From Paractinoplanes rishiriensis (GTDB taxonomy: Bacteria; Actinomycetota; Actinomycetes; Mycobacteriales; Micromonosporaceae), in the NCBI RefSeq assembly GCF_016862375.1, contig NZ_BOMV01000041.1:1-59331 (forward strand): DNA of 59,331 nucleotides. The letters are read 5' to 3'. The translations under genes were made by a program, and so were the position numbers. The notes under the pieces are model-generated. The model was not told the origin of the DNA. It searched no databases and saw nothing but the letters and a program-made list of their open reading frames with translations. Shown here piece by piece: positions 33,271 to 43,342 of the stretch (its first letter is position 1; the number at the start of each line of letters is the position of its first letter).

Positions 33271-34692
33271 CTAGAGAATCGGCGCCGGCCGGTATGCGGC
33301 GGCCGCCGGGTGCGCCGCAACGATCGTCGCCACCCGCTCGGCCACCTCGCGGACCTGCGACGGTGCCGCGCCGACGAACGCCGCCCGATCCGAGACCAGG
33401 GTGTCGATCTCGGCCCGGGACAACCGCAGCCGCTCGTCGCCGGCAAGCCGGTCGAACAGGTCGTTGCCGGCCGCGCCCTTTTCCCGCATGGCCAGCGCCA
33501 CCGCGACCGCGTGCTCCTTGATCACCTCGTGCGCCACCTCGCGACCGACGCCCTTGCGGACGGCGGCCACCAGGATCTTGGTGGTGGCCAGGAACGGCAG
33601 GAAGCGGTCCAGTTCGCGAGCGATGACCGCCGGGTACGCGCCGAACTCGTCGAGCACCGTGAGGAAGGTCTGGAACAGGCCGTCGGTCGCGAAGAACGCA
33701 TCCGGCAGCGCCACCCGGCGCACCACCGAGCAGGAGACGTCGCCCTCGTTCCACTGGTCGCCGGCCAGCTCGCCGACCATCGACAGGTAACCGCGGACGA
33801 TCACCGCGAGCCCGTTCACCCGCTCCGACGACCGGGTGTTCATCTTGTGTGGCATCGCCGACGACCCGACCTGGCCCGGTTTGAAGCCCTCGGTGACCAG
33901 TTCCTGACCGACCATCAGCCGGATCGTGGTGGCCAGCGAGGACGGCGCGGCCACCACCTGGGCCAGCGCCGACACCACGTCGAAGTCGAGCGACCGCGGG
34001 TAGACCTGGCCGACGCTGCTCAGCACCCGGTTGAAGCCGAGGTGCCCGGCGACCCGCTGCTCCAGCGTGGCCAGTGCCTCGAAGTCGCCGTCCAGCAGGT
34101 CTAGTTGGTCGGCCGCGGTGCCGACCGGGCCCTTGATCCCGCGCAGCGGGTACCGGCCGATCAGGTCGTCCAGCCGCTCGTACGCGATCAGCAACTCCTG
34201 CGCGGCCGAGGCGAACCGCTTGCCCAGCGTGGTGGCCTGCGCCGCGACGTTGTGCGACCGGCCGGTCACCACCAGGTCCGAATACTCCACGGCGCGCTCG
34301 GCGAGCCGGGACAGCGCGGACACCACCCGTTCCCGGATCAGCTCGAGCGACGCCCGGATCTGCAACTGCTCGACGTTCTCGGTCAGGTCGCGGGACGTCA
34401 TGCCCTTGTGGATCTGCTCGAAGCCGGCGAGCTCGCTGAACTCCTCGATCCGCGCCTTCACGTCGTGCCGGGTGACCCGCTCGCGGGCCGCGATCGAGGC
34501 CAGGTCGACCCGGTCGAGCACCGCCTCGTACGCCTCCACCGCGCCCTCCGGCACCGCCACCCCGAGATCGCGCTGCGCCCGCAACACAGCCAGCCAGAGC
34601 CGGCGCTCCATCCGGATCTTCTCCTCGGGAGACCAAAGAGTGGTGAGGTCGGCGGAGGCGTAGCGGGCGGCAAGCACGTTCGGGATGGTCAC
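33271..34692 (-). CDS. purB: Adenylosuccinate lyase
   Basis: The 473-residue fumarase/aspartase-superfamily enzyme removes fumarate from SAICAR and from adenylosuccinate. The signature loop GSSAMPHKMNTRSSE is intact, and TSRDLTENVEQLQIR and TGRSHNVAAQATTLGKR carry the other active-site regions. The GTG start overlaps the stop of the upstream MFS gene by 4 nt (GTGA), so purB is the last gene of an ArsR-MFS-purB transcript. That is an unusual place for a housekeeping gene, and a separate promoter inside the MFS gene is possible. Confidence 0.96.
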   Translation of the reverse strand: MTIPNVLAARYASADLTTLWSPEEKIRMERRLWLAVLRAQRDLGVAVPEGAVEAYEAVLDRVDLASIAARERVTRHDVKARIEEFSELAGFEQIHKGMTSRDLTENVEQLQIRASLELIRERVVSALSRLAERAVEYSDLVVTGRSHNVAAQATTLGKRFASAAQELLIAYERLDDLIGRYPLRGIKGPVGTAADQLDLLDGDFEALATLEQRVAGHLGFNRVLSSVGQVYPRSLDFDVVSALAQVVAAPSSLATTIRLMVGQELVTEGFKPGQVGSSAMPHKMNTRSSERVNGLAVIVRGYLSMVGELAGDQWNEGDVSCSVVRRVALPDAFFATDGLFQTFLTVLDEFGAYPAVIARELDRFLPFLATTKILVAAVRKGVGREVAHEVIKEHAVAVALAMREKGAAGNDLFDRLAGDERLRLSRAEIDTLVSDRAAFVGAAPSQVREVAERVATIVAAHPAAAAYRPAPIL

Positions 34693-35936
34693 GCGAGCGA
34701 TTCTGTCACGGGCTCCGGTTGCCTCTTCGGCAGCTCATGCCGCAGGGTGCGCACCTCACGGCTGCTCAGCATGCCGATCCCCGCAATGATCATGAGAGCG
34801 GCGGCGCCGATCAGGGTCGGCTTGATGCCGGCCGCGTGCGCGATCGGGCCCATCGCCATCTCGCCGATCGGGATGGCCACGAACGAACCGACCATGTCGT
34901 ATGAGTAGACCCGGGCCAGCTTGTCCGGCGGCACGTGTTCCTGCATGGTCGTCTCCCACGCGACACCGAACTGCTCGATCGACAGCCCGGCCACGAACGC
35001 GCCGAGCATCAGCGCCCAGACCGCGGGATAGACGCCGAGCAGGATGATCGGCAGCGCGAACGGCAGGCAGCAGGCCACGCCGAAGAACAGCATCCGCCGC
35101 AGCCGGAGCCGCAACGCCACCAGGCCGCCGACGATCATCCCGGCGGTCTGCGCGGCCAGCACGAAACCCCAGGCCTGCCGGCCGAACGTCTGGTCCGCGA
35201 CGAACGGGCCGAGCACGAACAGGCCACCGCTCCACGCCGCGTTGGTCACGCAGAAGCCGGCCACGACCACCCAGAGCCAGGTCCGCGACCGGAACTCGGT
35301 CCAGCCGATGCGCAGGTCGGCCAGCAGGTTCGAACGTTCCGCGCGCTTCGCCGGCTCCGGGACCCGCAGGCCCAGAAAGAACAGTGCCGAGAGGGCGAAC
35401 GTGCCCGCGTCCACCGCGATGCCCCAGCCCGGACTGGACACCGCCACCACCAGGCCGGCCACCGGCGCACCCACCACGGCCGCCGTGTTCAGGCAGACCC
35501 GGTTGATCGCGTTCGCCTGCTGGCGCAACGCCTCGGGCACGGTCGACGGCAGGATCGAGGCGCTCGCCGGCAGGGCCAGCGCGCCAACCATGCCGTTGAG
35601 CGCGGCGAGGCCCATGAGCAGCGGAATGGTGGCGGTGCCGGTGAGCACCAGGACGGCCACGACGGCCTGGGTGACGGCGGCGGCCAGGCTGGCGCCGACC
35701 ATCAGCAGGCGTTTCGGCACCCGGTCGGCCAGCACCCCGCCGAACAGCAGGAAGGCCACGTTGACCACGGTGCGGGAGCCGACCACCAGGCCCAGGTCGG
35801 CGACCGAGCCGGTGAGGTCGAGCACCGCGAACGCCAGCGCGATGGGCGCGAACGAGTTGCCCAGGGCGTTGATCGTGCGGCCGGCCACCAGGAAGCGGAA
35901 CGGACGGTGCCGCAGCGGCGCCATCGAGCTGCTCAT
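34689..35936 (-). CDS. MFS transporter
   Basis: The 415-residue protein has about 12 hydrophobic segments and the family loop GGVLADRVPKRLLMVG between segments 2 and 3. It resembles actinobacterial drug or metabolite exporters of the MFS-3 (enterobactin-exporter-like) group. The substrate is unknown. The start ATG overlaps the stop of the ArsR-like regulator by 4 nt (ATGA) and the stop overlaps the purB start. Control by the upstream regulator is likely. Confidence 0.88.
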   Translation of the reverse strand: MSSSMAPLRHRPFRFLVAGRTINALGNSFAPIALAFAVLDLTGSVADLGLVVGSRTVVNVAFLLFGGVLADRVPKRLLMVGASLAAAVTQAVVAVLVLTGTATIPLLMGLAALNGMVGALALPASASILPSTVPEALRQQANAINRVCLNTAAVVGAPVAGLVVAVSSPGWGIAVDAGTFALSALFFLGLRVPEPAKRAERSNLLADLRIGWTEFRSRTWLWVVVAGFCVTNAAWSGGLFVLGPFVADQTFGRQAWGFVLAAQTAGMIVGGLVALRLRLRRMLFFGVACCLPFALPIILLGVYPAVWALMLGAFVAGLSIEQFGVAWETTMQEHVPPDKLARVYSYDMVGSFVAIPIGEMAMGPIAHAAGIKPTLIGAAALMIIAGIGMLSSREVRTLRHELPKRQPEPVTESLA

Positions 35937-36472
35937 CGGGACTCCATCTCGAACATCGCCGTGGTGGTGCTCGTGCGGATGGTGCCGGGGGTGCGCGGCG
36001 GCCGGGCCGCCGCGTGCAGCTCGGTCAGGGCGGCGCCGACCCGGTCCCGGAACTCGCGCCATTGTGCCGGGTCGATCCACAGCTCGGCGTCGACCAGCAG
36101 CATCGGGCCAGGCGGGAAGTGCGCGTCCCGGGTGCGGCGGATCAGCTCGTGGGCGAACGCGGCCATCTCGACCCGGCGCTGCTCGTCGCTGCGCCCGCCG
36201 CGGTGGCGTTGCTGATCCCGTTCGTGTGACGCGTCGTAGCGGTAGCGCTTCGCGACGCCGCCGCGGATCTTTTCCTCGCCCTCGACCAGGATCAGTCCGC
36301 CGGCCAGCAGGTTGCGCAGGTGGTAACTGGCGTTGGCGTGGGTCAGCCCCAGCTCACGGGCCACCTCGGCGGCGGTCATCGAGCTCGCGGTGAGCAGGGA
36401 CATGATCTGCAGCCGTACGGGATGGGCCATGGCGCGCAGCGCGGCCTGCTCACCCTTATCTCCCAAAGACAT
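35933..36472 (-). CDS. ArsR-type winged-helix regulator of the MFS gene
   Basis: The 179-residue protein has an ArsR-like HTH (AMAHPVRLQIMSLLTASSMT then AAEVARELGLTHANASYHL) and a wing with EGEEKIRGGVAKRYRY. No metal-binding Cys pair is seen, so it is of the helix-turn-helix domain 5/20 type that senses other signals. The C-terminal 90 residues probably bind the ligand. I chose the ATG at 36472 because it lies inside a perfect inverted repeat that looks like its own operator. It is coupled to the MFS gene. Confidence 0.85.
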   Translation of the reverse strand: MSLGDKGEQAALRAMAHPVRLQIMSLLTASSMTAAEVARELGLTHANASYHLRNLLAGGLILVEGEEKIRGGVAKRYRYDASHERDQQRHRGGRSDEQRRVEMAAFAHELIRRTRDAHFPPGPMLLVDAELWIDPAQWREFRDRVGAALTELHAAARPPRTPGTIRTSTTTAMFEMESR

Positions 36473-36481
36473 GTTTGGGAG
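36460..36481. promoter_or_regulatory. Candidate autoregulatory operator over the start codon
   Basis: A perfect inverted repeat, ctcccaaa (36460-36467), 6-nt spacer, tttgggag (36474-36481), spans the ATG of the ArsR-type gene. A third copy of tttgggag lies at 36516-36523, about four helical turns away, toward the divergent SCP2 gene. Such a layout suggests binding by a dimer and repression of the regulator and its MFS partner. The link to this regulator is inferred. Confidence 0.6.
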
Positions 36482-36601
36482 TCTAGGGCAGGGCATGGCG
36501 ACTGTCCAACGTTTCTTTGGGAGTGGCACACTGCTCAGAGAACCGGCATTCTCGCTATTGTTACTGACGAGTAGCAGGCGCAAATACCGAAAGGTCCACC
36601 G

Positions 36602-37051
36602 ATGACTGATTTCAATGCTGAGTCGCTCTCCTCGATCGGCCCCAAGGAGTTCGCTCAGCTCGTCAAGACGACGCCGGACTCGCAGATCGCCGAGGTCATG
36701 AACGGCGACGCCCGCACCAAGATCCTCGACGAGGTCTTCAACCGCATGCCGTCCCTGTTCCGCGCCGAGAAGGCCGGCGACACCTCCGCCGTCATCCACT
36801 GGATCATCTCGGGTGGCCCGAACGGCAGCGACACGTACGAGACCGTGATCGAAAACGGCGGGTGCACGGTGACCAACCAGCCGGTCCGCGAGCCGAAGCT
36901 GGCCATGACCATGGACCCGGTGACCTTCCTCAAGGTCGTCTCGGGCGACGGCAACCCGATGATGATGTTCATGACCGGCAAGATCAAGGCGAAGGGCGAC
37001 CTCGGCCTGGCCGCCAACGTCGCGAAGCTCTTCGACATCCCCCGGGCCTGA
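36602..37051 (+). CDS. SCP2 sterol-binding domain protein
   Basis: The 149-residue protein has an SCP2-like lipid-binding fold: FNRMPSLFRAEKAGDTSAVI, then beta-strands to LAMTMDPVTFLKVVSG, and the GKIKAKGDLGLAANVAKLF helix near the end. It is soluble and binds lipids or other hydrophobic molecules; the natural ligand is unknown. The ATG follows GAAAGG. It diverges from the ArsR-type regulator, whose third half-site lies between the genes. A strong terminator follows. Confidence 0.88.
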   Translation: MTDFNAESLSSIGPKEFAQLVKTTPDSQIAEVMNGDARTKILDEVFNRMPSLFRAEKAGDTSAVIHWIISGGPNGSDTYETVIENGGCTVTNQPVREPKLAMTMDPVTFLKVVSGDGNPMMMFMTGKIKAKGDLGLAANVAKLFDIPRA

Positions 37052-37067
37052 GCGACCAGACTTGGGA

Positions 37068-37095
37068 CGGGGGCCGGCGCGGACGCCGGCCCCCG
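37068..37095. terminator. Strong hairpin terminator
   Basis: A perfect 12-bp GC stem (cgggggccggcg at 37068-37079, cgccggcccccg at 37084-37095) with a 4-nt loop and a following ttt lies 16 nt after the SCP2 gene and just past the response regulator stop at 37098. It serves both convergent transcripts. Confidence 0.88.
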
Positions 37096-37097
37096 TT

Positions 37098-37739
37098 TCA
37101 CGTCAGGCCGTGGTCGCGGGCATAGATCGCCGCCTGGGTGCGGTCGCGCAGGCCGAGCCGGCCGAGGATGTGCGAGACGTGGTTCTTGACCGTGCCCTCG
37201 CTCACGAACAGCTGCCGGGCGATCTCGCGGTTGGTGGCACCGCGCGCGATCAGCCGCAGCACCTCGTGCTCGCGCTCGGTCAGTTCCAGCCGCGGCCGCT
37301 CGGGTGGCACCCGGTCCAGCGCACCGACCAGCCGCCGGATGGCCGCGCTGTCGTGCTGGTCCACGCCGGCCCGGGCCAGGCGTACGGCCTGCGCCAACTC
37401 GCGCGGCGGCAGGTCTTTGAGCAGGTAGCCGCCGGTGCCGGCGCGCAGCGCGCGGAGCACGTACTCCTCGTCGTCGAATGTGGTGAGCATCAGCACCCGG
37501 CAGGACGGCAGCCGCTCCCGCAACAGTTCGGCCGCGTGCAGGCCGTCCAGCACCGGCATCCGGACGTCCATCAGCACCACCTCGGCCCGATTCCGCACGG
37601 CCAGTTCGACCGCCGCCCGGCCGTCCGCCGCGGTGCCGACCACCTCGATGCCCGGCTCGATGGCCAGCAACGACGCGATCCCTTCCCGGATCAGAGCCTG
37701 GTCGTCGGCGACCAGCACGCGGATCGGCTCGTCGCTCAC
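37098..37739 (-). CDS. NarL/LuxR-family response regulator
   Basis: The 213-residue protein has a receiver domain with phosphoacceptor Asp58 (VVLMDVRMP) and a LuxR-type HTH (ELTEREHEVLRLIARGATNR then IARQLFVSEGTVKNHVSHIL). It would be phosphorylated by the adjacent kinase and act on transcription. The GTG start at 37739 overlaps the kinase stop by 4 nt. Target genes are unknown; the divergent membrane-protein gene is a candidate. Confidence 0.93.
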   Translation of the reverse strand: MSDEPIRVLVADDQALIREGIASLLAIEPGIEVVGTAADGRAAVELAVRNRAEVVLMDVRMPVLDGLHAAELLRERLPSCRVLMLTTFDDEEYVLRALRAGTGGYLLKDLPPRELAQAVRLARAGVDQHDSAAIRRLVGALDRVPPERPRLELTEREHEVLRLIARGATNREIARQLFVSEGTVKNHVSHILGRLGLRDRTQAAIYARDHGLT

Positions 37740-38851
37740 CCGGCGCTCCCCACGCTCGCGGTCACCCGGGTGCCGTGGCCGGGCGCCGACTCGATCCGCA
37801 CGGTGCCGCCGAGTGCCGCCAGCCGGTCCCGCATGCCCGGCAGGCCACTGCCGGTGGCCGACTCGACCGCGAAGCCCCGGCCGTTGTCGGCAACCTCCAG
37901 AGTGGCCGCGCCGGCGAAGCTCAGCGCCACCCGCACCAGGTCGGCACCGGCGTGCCGGCGCGCATTGGTGAGCGCCTCCTGCGCCACCCGGTAGAGCGCC
38001 TCGAGACCCGCCCGCGGATGGCCGGCCTCGCTGCCGGTGAGCTCCAGCGACACCCGAAAGTCCGGGTCGTCGAGCCCGTGGGCCAGCGTGGCCAGCGCCG
38101 CGGCCAGCGAGAACGGCTCGGCCCGGAGCGCGCCGACCGACTCGCGGACTTCCCGGAGAGCACGGCTGGCGGCGCTCTGCGCGTCGCGCACCGCACGATC
38201 GGCGACCTCGTCGTCGCGTACCCGAAACGCTTGTGCTTTTTGCAGTTGCACGCTGATCGCGGTGAGGTGGTGCCCGACGCTGTCGTGAATGTCGCGGGCC
38301 AGCCGGTTGCGCTCGGCGGCCGCACTCAACTCGGCCACCCGGCGCTGCGCCGCACTCAGCTCGGCGACCAGTTCCTCGGCCCGCATCCGGCTGCGCCGCT
38401 GCTGATCGGCAACCGCCGCGGCGGCCACCGACAGCACCGTCCCGATCAGGAACATCAGCAGGTCGGAGACGAGCTCGGGATTGCGGAACCAGTCCGGGAC
38501 CGCGACCGTCCGCACCACCGCCACCAGCAGATAGCCGGCCGCCAGCCCGATGCTCCACCGGCGGCCGAGGGTGAAATACGCGAAGAACGGCACCAACACG
38601 TAGAGGACCCGCGCGAACCCGGGCCCGTCACCGGCGGCGACCACCTCGAGGAGTGCCATCCGGGCGATCAGCAGCCCGACCGCCCACCGCCCGCGCCGCG
38701 CCACCTGCTCGACGGCCAGCAGGGCCAGCAACCCACCCACGAAGGCGGCGAGCTCGCTCACCGACCAGCCCGGTGCCAGCCCCGCCGCCGCATAGGCCGC
38801 CCCGGTGGCCAGCACGGCGAGGTAGAGGGCCGAGGCCATCCAGCGTGTCAC
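37736..38851 (-). CDS. NarL-type sensor histidine kinase
   Basis: The 371-residue kinase has about five or six membrane segments (residues 1-148), a coiled-coil HisKA_3 region with phosphoacceptor His189 (RNRLARDIHDSVGHH), and a HATPase domain ending with DNGRGF and GSGLPGMRDRL. There is no recognisable extracellular sensor domain, so the signal is probably sensed in the membrane, as in DesK-like kinases. It forms one operon with the response regulator. Confidence 0.92.
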   Translation of the reverse strand: MTRWMASALYLAVLATGAAYAAAGLAPGWSVSELAAFVGGLLALLAVEQVARRGRWAVGLLIARMALLEVVAAGDGPGFARVLYVLVPFFAYFTLGRRWSIGLAAGYLLVAVVRTVAVPDWFRNPELVSDLLMFLIGTVLSVAAAAVADQQRRSRMRAEELVAELSAAQRRVAELSAAAERNRLARDIHDSVGHHLTAISVQLQKAQAFRVRDDEVADRAVRDAQSAASRALREVRESVGALRAEPFSLAAALATLAHGLDDPDFRVSLELTGSEAGHPRAGLEALYRVAQEALTNARRHAGADLVRVALSFAGAATLEVADNGRGFAVESATGSGLPGMRDRLAALGGTVRIESAPGHGTRVTASVGSAG

Positions 38852-38986
38852 CAGGTCAGGCTAGGCGCGGGCGGCACACCGCCCCAAGCCCGGCGATCGA
38901 AGTCTGGCCAAAGGTCATGTGCCCCCGGCGTCCACGGTGGCCAGTTGGCACTGTCGGCGCCCATCGACGCCCGGCACGGTGAGCCC

Positions 38987-39565
38987 ATGTCCGATTACCT
39001 GCTGTACCGCCTGGCCGGCTGGACCGGCCTGACCGGCGCAATCCTCATCGTGATCGCCGCCGCCCGCCGCGCCGGCCTGCTGCCCGAGACCGAACTGACC
39101 CACGCCCTGGCTCCACCCGCCTCGGCGCTGCTGCTGCTCACGCTGACCGCGCTCTATCTGTGCCAGCGCGCTCCCGCCGGCCGCCTGGGCCTGGCCGGCT
39201 TCGTCCTCAACCACCTGGGCCTGTCCGGCCTGTTCGCGATCGAGTTCCTCACCCACGCGCTCCGCAGCGTGAACATCGCTCCCGGCCGGCCCTACTTCCT
39301 GGTGGTGGCGGTGACGTTCCTGGCCGGCGTGCTGCTGTTCACCGCGGCGTCGTGGCGGGCGGGCGTGCTGCCGCGAGGGGCTTTGATCCTGTACGCGACC
39401 GGCCTGAGCGCGGCGGCGCTGCGCAACTCGGTACCCGAGCCGGTCTACCTGACCGGTCTGGTGGTGGGCGCAGCCGGCGTTTTGTGGTTGTCGCTGGCTC
39501 TGCTACGCACCACCGGCGGGTCGCCGGCGAAAATCGCTGCGGCGAACCGGGCTTCGGTCGCCTGA
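38987..39565 (+). CDS. Multispanning membrane protein of unknown function
   Basis: The 192-residue protein has about six hydrophobic segments and almost no loops, starting SDYLLYRLAGWTGLTGAIL. No known family is recognised. It diverges from the two-component system with a 135-nt gap, a usual place for a regulated target (inference). The ATG at 38987 has only a weak ribosome binding site, ggtgag, upstream. Confidence 0.75.
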   Translation: MSDYLLYRLAGWTGLTGAILIVIAAARRAGLLPETELTHALAPPASALLLLTLTALYLCQRAPAGRLGLAGFVLNHLGLSGLFAIEFLTHALRSVNIAPGRPYFLVVAVTFLAGVLLFTAASWRAGVLPRGALILYATGLSAAALRNSVPEPVYLTGLVVGAAGVLWLSLALLRTTGGSPAKIAAANRASVA

Positions 39566-39635
39566 TCGGGTCGGACGCGTCCAGCCGCGGTCGGAGGGGC
39601 CGTCCTTCCCGCCGTTTTGTGGCGACTCCAGCATT

Positions 39636-40898
<1,263 letters not shown>

Positions 40899-41015
40899 GA
40901 CGGGCGATCCTACCGGCGCTGTCCTTCCCCACGTCGCACAGCAGGGCAGTCGCGTAAACTTCGGCAGTACCCGGGCTTCGCCGAGTACCAATCCAGCTGG
41001 AAAGGCGTCACAGAA

Positions 41016-42308
41016 GTGCCGGTGATCGTGTTGGTCGGCGCCCAATGGGGCGACGAGGGCAAGGGCAAGGCCACTGACCTGCTGGGCGACCGGCTGGACT
41101 ACGTCGTCAAGTTCAACGGCGGCAACAACGCCGGCCACACCGTGGTGATCAAGGGCGAGAAGTACGCGCTGCACCTGCTCCCCAGTGGCATCCTCACGCC
41201 GGGGGTGACCCCGGTGATCGGCAACGGGGTGGTGGTCGACCTCGCCGTCCTGTTCCAGGAGATCGACGGCCTCGAGGCCCGCGGCACCGACACCTCGCGG
41301 CTGCGGATCAGCGCGAACGCACACGTCATCCCGTCCTACAACCGCTCGCTCGACAAGGTCAGCGAGCGCTACCTGGGCGCACGCCGGATCGGCACCACGG
41401 GACGCGGCATCGGGCCCACCTACGCCGACAAGATGAACCGGATTGGCGTACGCATCCAGGATCTTTTCGACGAGTCGATCCTGCGGCAGAAGGTCGAGGC
41501 CGCGCTGACCTTCAAAAACCAGGTCCTCTCCAAGATCTACAACCGGCAGGCGGTCAAGGCCGACGAGGTGGTCGCCGAGCTGCTGTCCTACGTCGACCGG
41601 CTGCGGCCCTACGTGGGCGACACCGCGCTCGAGCTGGCCGAGGCGATCGACGCCGGCAAGGTGGTGCTCTGCGAGGCCGGTCAGGCCACCCTGCTCGACG
41701 TCGACCACGGCACCTACCCGTTCGTGACCAGCTCCAACGCCACCTCGGGCGGGGCCTGCACCGGCTCCGGCATCCCGCCGACCCGGATCGACCGGGTGGT
41801 CGCGGTGCTCAAGGCGTTCACCACCCGGGTGGGCGAGGGCCCGTTCCCCACCGAGCTGCACGACAAGTTCGGCGACTATCTGCGCGAGGTCGGCCACGAG
41901 TACGGCACCACCACCGGCCGGCCCCGCCGGATCGGCTGGCTCGACCTGGTGATCGGCCGCTACGCGCAGCGGATCAACGGGGTCACCGACTTCGCTCTGA
42001 CCAAGCTGGACAACTACGACGACCTCGACGAGATCCCGGTGTGCGTCGCCTACGACGTGCACGGCGTCCGGCACGACGAGATGCCGATCAGCCAGAGCGA
42101 CTTCCACCACGCCACCCCGATCTACGAGACGCTGCCCGGCTGGAAGCAGGACATCTCCGGCTGCCGCACGTTCGAGGACCTGCCCAAGGACGCCCAGCGC
42201 TTCGTCGAGTTCGTCGAGCAGCGCCTCGGCGCCCGCATCTCGATCGTCGGCGTCGGCCCCGGCCGCGAGGCGGTCATCGAGCGTCACTCGGTGCTGAGCG
42301 AGGTCTGA
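41016..42308 (+). CDS. purA: Adenylosuccinate synthetase
   Basis: The 430-residue GTP-dependent enzyme converts IMP and aspartate to adenylosuccinate. The P-loop-like GAQWGDEGKGKATD is at residues 8-21, followed by FNGGNNAGHTVV and RIGTTGRGIGPTYADK. GTG at 41016 is the start of the family-typical N-terminus (PVIVLVGAQW); GGAAAGG lies about 10 nt upstream. The downstream gene starts 2 nt after the stop. Confidence 0.97.
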   Translation: MPVIVLVGAQWGDEGKGKATDLLGDRLDYVVKFNGGNNAGHTVVIKGEKYALHLLPSGILTPGVTPVIGNGVVVDLAVLFQEIDGLEARGTDTSRLRISANAHVIPSYNRSLDKVSERYLGARRIGTTGRGIGPTYADKMNRIGVRIQDLFDESILRQKVEAALTFKNQVLSKIYNRQAVKADEVVAELLSYVDRLRPYVGDTALELAEAIDAGKVVLCEAGQATLLDVDHGTYPFVTSSNATSGGACTGSGIPPTRIDRVVAVLKAFTTRVGEGPFPTELHDKFGDYLREVGHEYGTTTGRPRRIGWLDLVIGRYAQRINGVTDFALTKLDNYDDLDEIPVCVAYDVHGVRHDEMPISQSDFHHATPIYETLPGWKQDISGCRTFEDLPKDAQRFVEFVEQRLGARISIVGVGPGREAVIERHSVLSEV

Positions 42309-42310
42309 CG

Positions 42311-43279
42311 GTGTACGACGTCGTGCTGCTCAGCCTCGCGGAGGGCGGCGGCTCCGCGGAGGAAGGTGCTTGCGGCTCCAGTTGCGGCGGTTGCGGCACC
42401 GCGGAGCGCGCCGCGTGCGGGCCGCGGGTCCCGGTGCTGGAGTGTGCGGCCGCGCTCACCGCGGCCGGCGCCCGGGTCGAGACGGTCACGGCCGCCTCCG
42501 ACCGGGAGATCGACGACGTCCTGTCCCGTTTCGACGGCCCGGTCCGGCCGGATGGTCTGACCTGGCCCGACCCCGACACCAAGACCAGGTTGGTGGTGGC
42601 CACCGCTGTCGACGGCCAGTTGCGCGCCGTCGTGCGCAGGCTGGTTCGGCGGTACGCCCCGGCGCCCAGCAAACGGCCGGCCGACCTCGCGGCCAACCGC
42701 ACCGTCCCCGATCTGCCGCCGCTGGCCATCCTGCCGCTCGACCCGGCCGGCACCACCGATCTGGCCGCCCAGCTGGGCCTGCCGCGCACCCCGGCGGCGG
42801 TGGCGGCGGCCGTGCTGACCGGCCCGGTGCGGCGGCTCGACCTGCTGCGCAACGACGGCGGTTCGGTCACCGTGGACGGTGCCCTGATGGGCGGCGCCGA
42901 CGACGCCGGGCGGGCGGTGCCGTGGCGCGGCCGGGTCGAGGTGGACGACACGGTCCTGTCCGACGGCAGCGAGCCGATCCTGGCCTGCGCGATCGGCAAC
43001 GGCGGCGGCTACGCCGAGTTCGACGGCCTGCGCCTGCTGTCCGACGGCGACCCCACGGACGGCCGGGTCGAGGTGGCGGTGGCCGTGCCGAGCATCGTCA
43101 AGCAGCGCTTCCGCGGCACCAGGGTGCGGGTCGAGGTGCGCCGGGCCCGTGGCCGGGCGGTGTCCGTGCTGCCCCGCGACGGCGAGTTGCAGTTCCTCGA
43201 CGACGGGGTGGGCGGCTCGATCAACCGCAAGCGTTCCTGGTGGACCGAGCCCGGGGCGTGGGCGGTGTACGCGCGCTGA
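42311..43279 (+). CDS. Diacylglycerol-kinase-like protein with an N-terminal Cys cluster
   Basis: The 322-residue protein has a region (about 175-320) resembling the C-terminal half of the diacylglycerol/sphingosine kinase family: VTVDGALMGG, ILACAIGNGGGYAEF and LLSDGDPTDGRVEVAVA. The N-terminal catalytic half with the usual GGDGT motif is not evident, so kinase activity is doubtful. Residues 21-36 hold four cysteines, Cys21-x3-Cys25-x2-Cys28-x7-Cys36, a possible metal or Fe-S site. It starts 2 nt after purA, so it should be co-translated. Confidence 0.65.
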   Translation: MYDVVLLSLAEGGGSAEEGACGSSCGGCGTAERAACGPRVPVLECAAALTAAGARVETVTAASDREIDDVLSRFDGPVRPDGLTWPDPDTKTRLVVATAVDGQLRAVVRRLVRRYAPAPSKRPADLAANRTVPDLPPLAILPLDPAGTTDLAAQLGLPRTPAAVAAAVLTGPVRRLDLLRNDGGSVTVDGALMGGADDAGRAVPWRGRVEVDDTVLSDGSEPILACAIGNGGGYAEFDGLRLLSDGDPTDGRVEVAVAVPSIVKQRFRGTRVRVEVRRARGRAVSVLPRDGELQFLDDGVGGSINRKRSWWTEPGAWAVYAR

Positions 43280-43342
43280 GCGACTGTGCGAGTCTGGATG
43301 TAGTACTTCAGTTCTACGAGGTGTTACGGGGAGGACGCTTCC

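Noticed and set aside
42371..42418. CX3CX2C spacing as a radical SAM motif
   Set aside because: No other radical SAM feature (GGEP, barrel length) is present; the rest is DAGK-like.
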